Shown: one piece after another, positions 38,850 through 39,860 of the stretch
How the letters are laid out: each line of letters starts with the position of its first letter
Numbering within the stretch: position 1 is the stretch's first letter
Source: Clostridia bacterium
GTDB taxonomy: Bacteria; Bacillota; Clostridia; Oscillospirales; CAG-272
DNA length: 39,860 nucleotides
Assembly: GCA_900767415.1 (NCBI GenBank)
Contig: CAAFYZ010000051.1
Coordinates: 1 to 39,860, forward strand
Reading direction: 5' to 3'
Notes under the pieces: model-generated
Databases searched by the model: none
Told to the model about the DNA's origin: nothing
The model's input: the letters and a program-made list of their open reading frames with translations, nothing else
Program-made: the position numbers and the translations under genes

Positions 38850-39464
38850 ATGAAAGAGAAAAAGAATTTTTGGGACAAGAATGCCGCTCGGTACAACCGT
38901 TTCATGCGAAAAGATCGGTCGGCGTACGAAAAGATGTACGAGCAAATCCGCCTGGTCGTAAAAGGCAAGACAGTGCTGGAACTTGCTACCGGAACCGGCG
39001 AGATCGCAAAAAACATCGTGAACGCGGCAAAGCACATCGAGGCGACGGACGCCTCGGCGGAGATGATACGGGAAGCAAAGCGGGATAACCGTTCGGCGAA
39101 ACTGCACTTTTCGGTTCTGGATATGTTTTCCCTCCCCTATGCGGACGAGTCCTTCGACGTGGTGATCGTGTCAAACGCTCTGCACATTATAGCACATCCG
39201 GAGGACGCACTCCGGGAAATCAAGCGTGTGCTGAAGGACGACGGCGTGCTGATTGCGCCGACGTTCACCCATGCGAACAACACTCTGCGCGGGAAAATCA
39301 AATTGTTTTTTATGAAGGCGGCAGGGTTCCCCCTCCGCGCAAAGTGGACGAGCGAGGAATATCTGACTTTCCTGCGGGAAAGCGGCTGGACGGTGCGAAA
39401 AAGCGTTGTTCTGAAAGCATCCTTCCCGTTAACTTATACCGAATGTGTGAAATCGGAGGTGTGA
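38850..39464 (+). CDS. Class I SAM-dependent methyltransferase
   Basis: The 204-residue Methyltransf_11/UbiE-type protein has the SAM loop VLELATGTGEIAKNI (about residues 46-60), EATDASAEMIREAK (motif with the acidic ribose contact) and the post-I motif YADESFDVVIVSNALHII, followed by LREIKRVLKDDGVLIAPTF. The substrate is not indicated; small-molecule or quinone methylation are family options. AAGGAG precedes the ATG. The next gene begins 1 base after the stop, so they form an operon. Confidence 0.88.
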   Translation: MKEKKNFWDKNAARYNRFMRKDRSAYEKMYEQIRLVVKGKTVLELATGTGEIAKNIVNAAKHIEATDASAEMIREAKRDNRSAKLHFSVLDMFSLPYADESFDVVIVSNALHIIAHPEDALREIKRVLKDDGVLIAPTFTHANNTLRGKIKLFFMKAAGFPLRAKWTSEEYLTFLRESGWTVRKSVVLKASFPLTYTECVKSEV

Positions 39465-39465
39465 T

Positions 39466-39860
39466 ATGTCATTTTTTGAAAACACCCGCAACCCCGTGGG
39501 GATTGGCGGAAAAATCATGGTTGCCCTGATGAATCTCGGTCACAGCCCCGTGGCACGGTGGGGACTTCGCTTTTTGGAGCTTACTCCGGATGCCAAGGTG
39601 CTGGACTGCGGCTGCGGCGGCGGTGCAAACATGAAAAGACTTCTGAAAAAATGCCCACAGGGTGTTGTTAAAGGGATTGACTATTCCCCTGTCAGCGTTG
39701 AGAAATCAAAAAGGGTCAACAAAGCCGCCGTTGCGAGGGGACGCTGTGATGTGCTGTGCGCGAGTGTGGCGGAGCTGCCGTTTGAATCGGAGCAGTTCGA
39801 TCTGATCACGGCTTTTGAAACCGTCTACTTCTGGCCTGATCTGCCGCAGTGCTTTTGCGA
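39466..39860 (+). CDS. Class I SAM-dependent methyltransferase (3' end cut by window)
   Basis: 131 codons are visible. The N-terminal helix region ENTRNPVGIGGKIMVALMNL precedes the SAM loop VLDCGCGGGANMKRLL (about residues 46-61), GIDYSPVSVEKSKRVN and the acidic post-I motif PFESEQFDLITAFETVYFWP. It resembles the neighbouring methyltransferase in fold but is not closely similar. GGAGGT lies 6 bases before the ATG. It is co-transcribed with the preceding methyltransferase; substrate unknown. Confidence 0.85.
   Translation, partial: MSFFENTRNPVGIGGKIMVALMNLGHSPVARWGLRFLELTPDAKVLDCGCGGGANMKRLLKKCPQGVVKGIDYSPVSVEKSKRVNKAAVARGRCDVLCASVAELPFESEQFDLITAFETVYFWPDLPQCFC

Noticed and set aside
38711..38853. 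Two short frames (33 and 11 codons) before the methyltransferase gene, the second overlapping its start
   Set aside because: The first ATG is upstream of the predicted transcript start and neither has a ribosome site, so a leader-peptide role is unsupported.

Overview
The window reads as chromosomal DNA of a Gram-positive Bacillota, most likely a gut clostridium. This rests on AGGAGG-type ribosome sites, consensus TTGACA/TATAAT promoters, SecA with a zinc tail, a SipW-type signal peptidase with TasA/camelysin-like substrates, a PyrR-type attenuator and a c-di-GMP-I riboswitch. I see no tRNA, rRNA or CRISPR array.

Region 1 (1-11200, minus strand) is a polysaccharide (capsule/exopolysaccharide) operon that looks AT-richer than the rest. 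From a perfect promoter at about 11163-11191 it runs: priming sugar transferase with a Cys-rich N-terminus, a decayed stretch between two copies of the same hairpin, four GT4 glycosyltransferases, an acetyltransferase, a polymerase/ligase (Wzy-like), a second acyltransferase, a flippase (Wzx-like) and a GHMP heptose/sugar kinase cut by the window edge.

Region 2 (11230-21420) is housekeeping. A minus-strand operon trmL - D-aspartate-ligase-like ATP-grasp - MurE-like ligase - oligoendopeptidase F (frame broken at an A7 run) faces away from secA, which is followed by two unrecognised membrane proteins. Region 3 (21490-28250) is amino-sugar and nucleobase metabolism: a Gfo/Idh/MocA oxidoreductase, an AraC regulator, the operon sugar isomerase/epimerase - nagB - nagA with a long structured leader, and a uracil permease behind a PyrR-binding attenuator.

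Region 4 (28250-37700) is the most unusual part. A full-length tyrosine recombinase is flanked by copies of a 21-bp palindromic motif and lies beside a promoter-plus-terminator unit on the minus strand that predicts a ~180-nt structured RNA. Downstream, a c-di-GMP-I riboswitch with a candidate terminator precedes an operon of a small unknown protein, two TasA-like secreted proteins, a SipW-type signal peptidase and SipW-dependent surface proteins. Two of these (about 655 residues each) share nearly identical N-terminal DNA but have unrelated C-terminal regions. The locus looks like a c-di-GMP-controlled, possibly diversifying or mobile, extracellular fibre/adhesin system.

Region 5 (37700-end) holds a PHP-family histidinol-phosphatase-like protein and two tandem SAM methyltransferases, the second truncated by the window.
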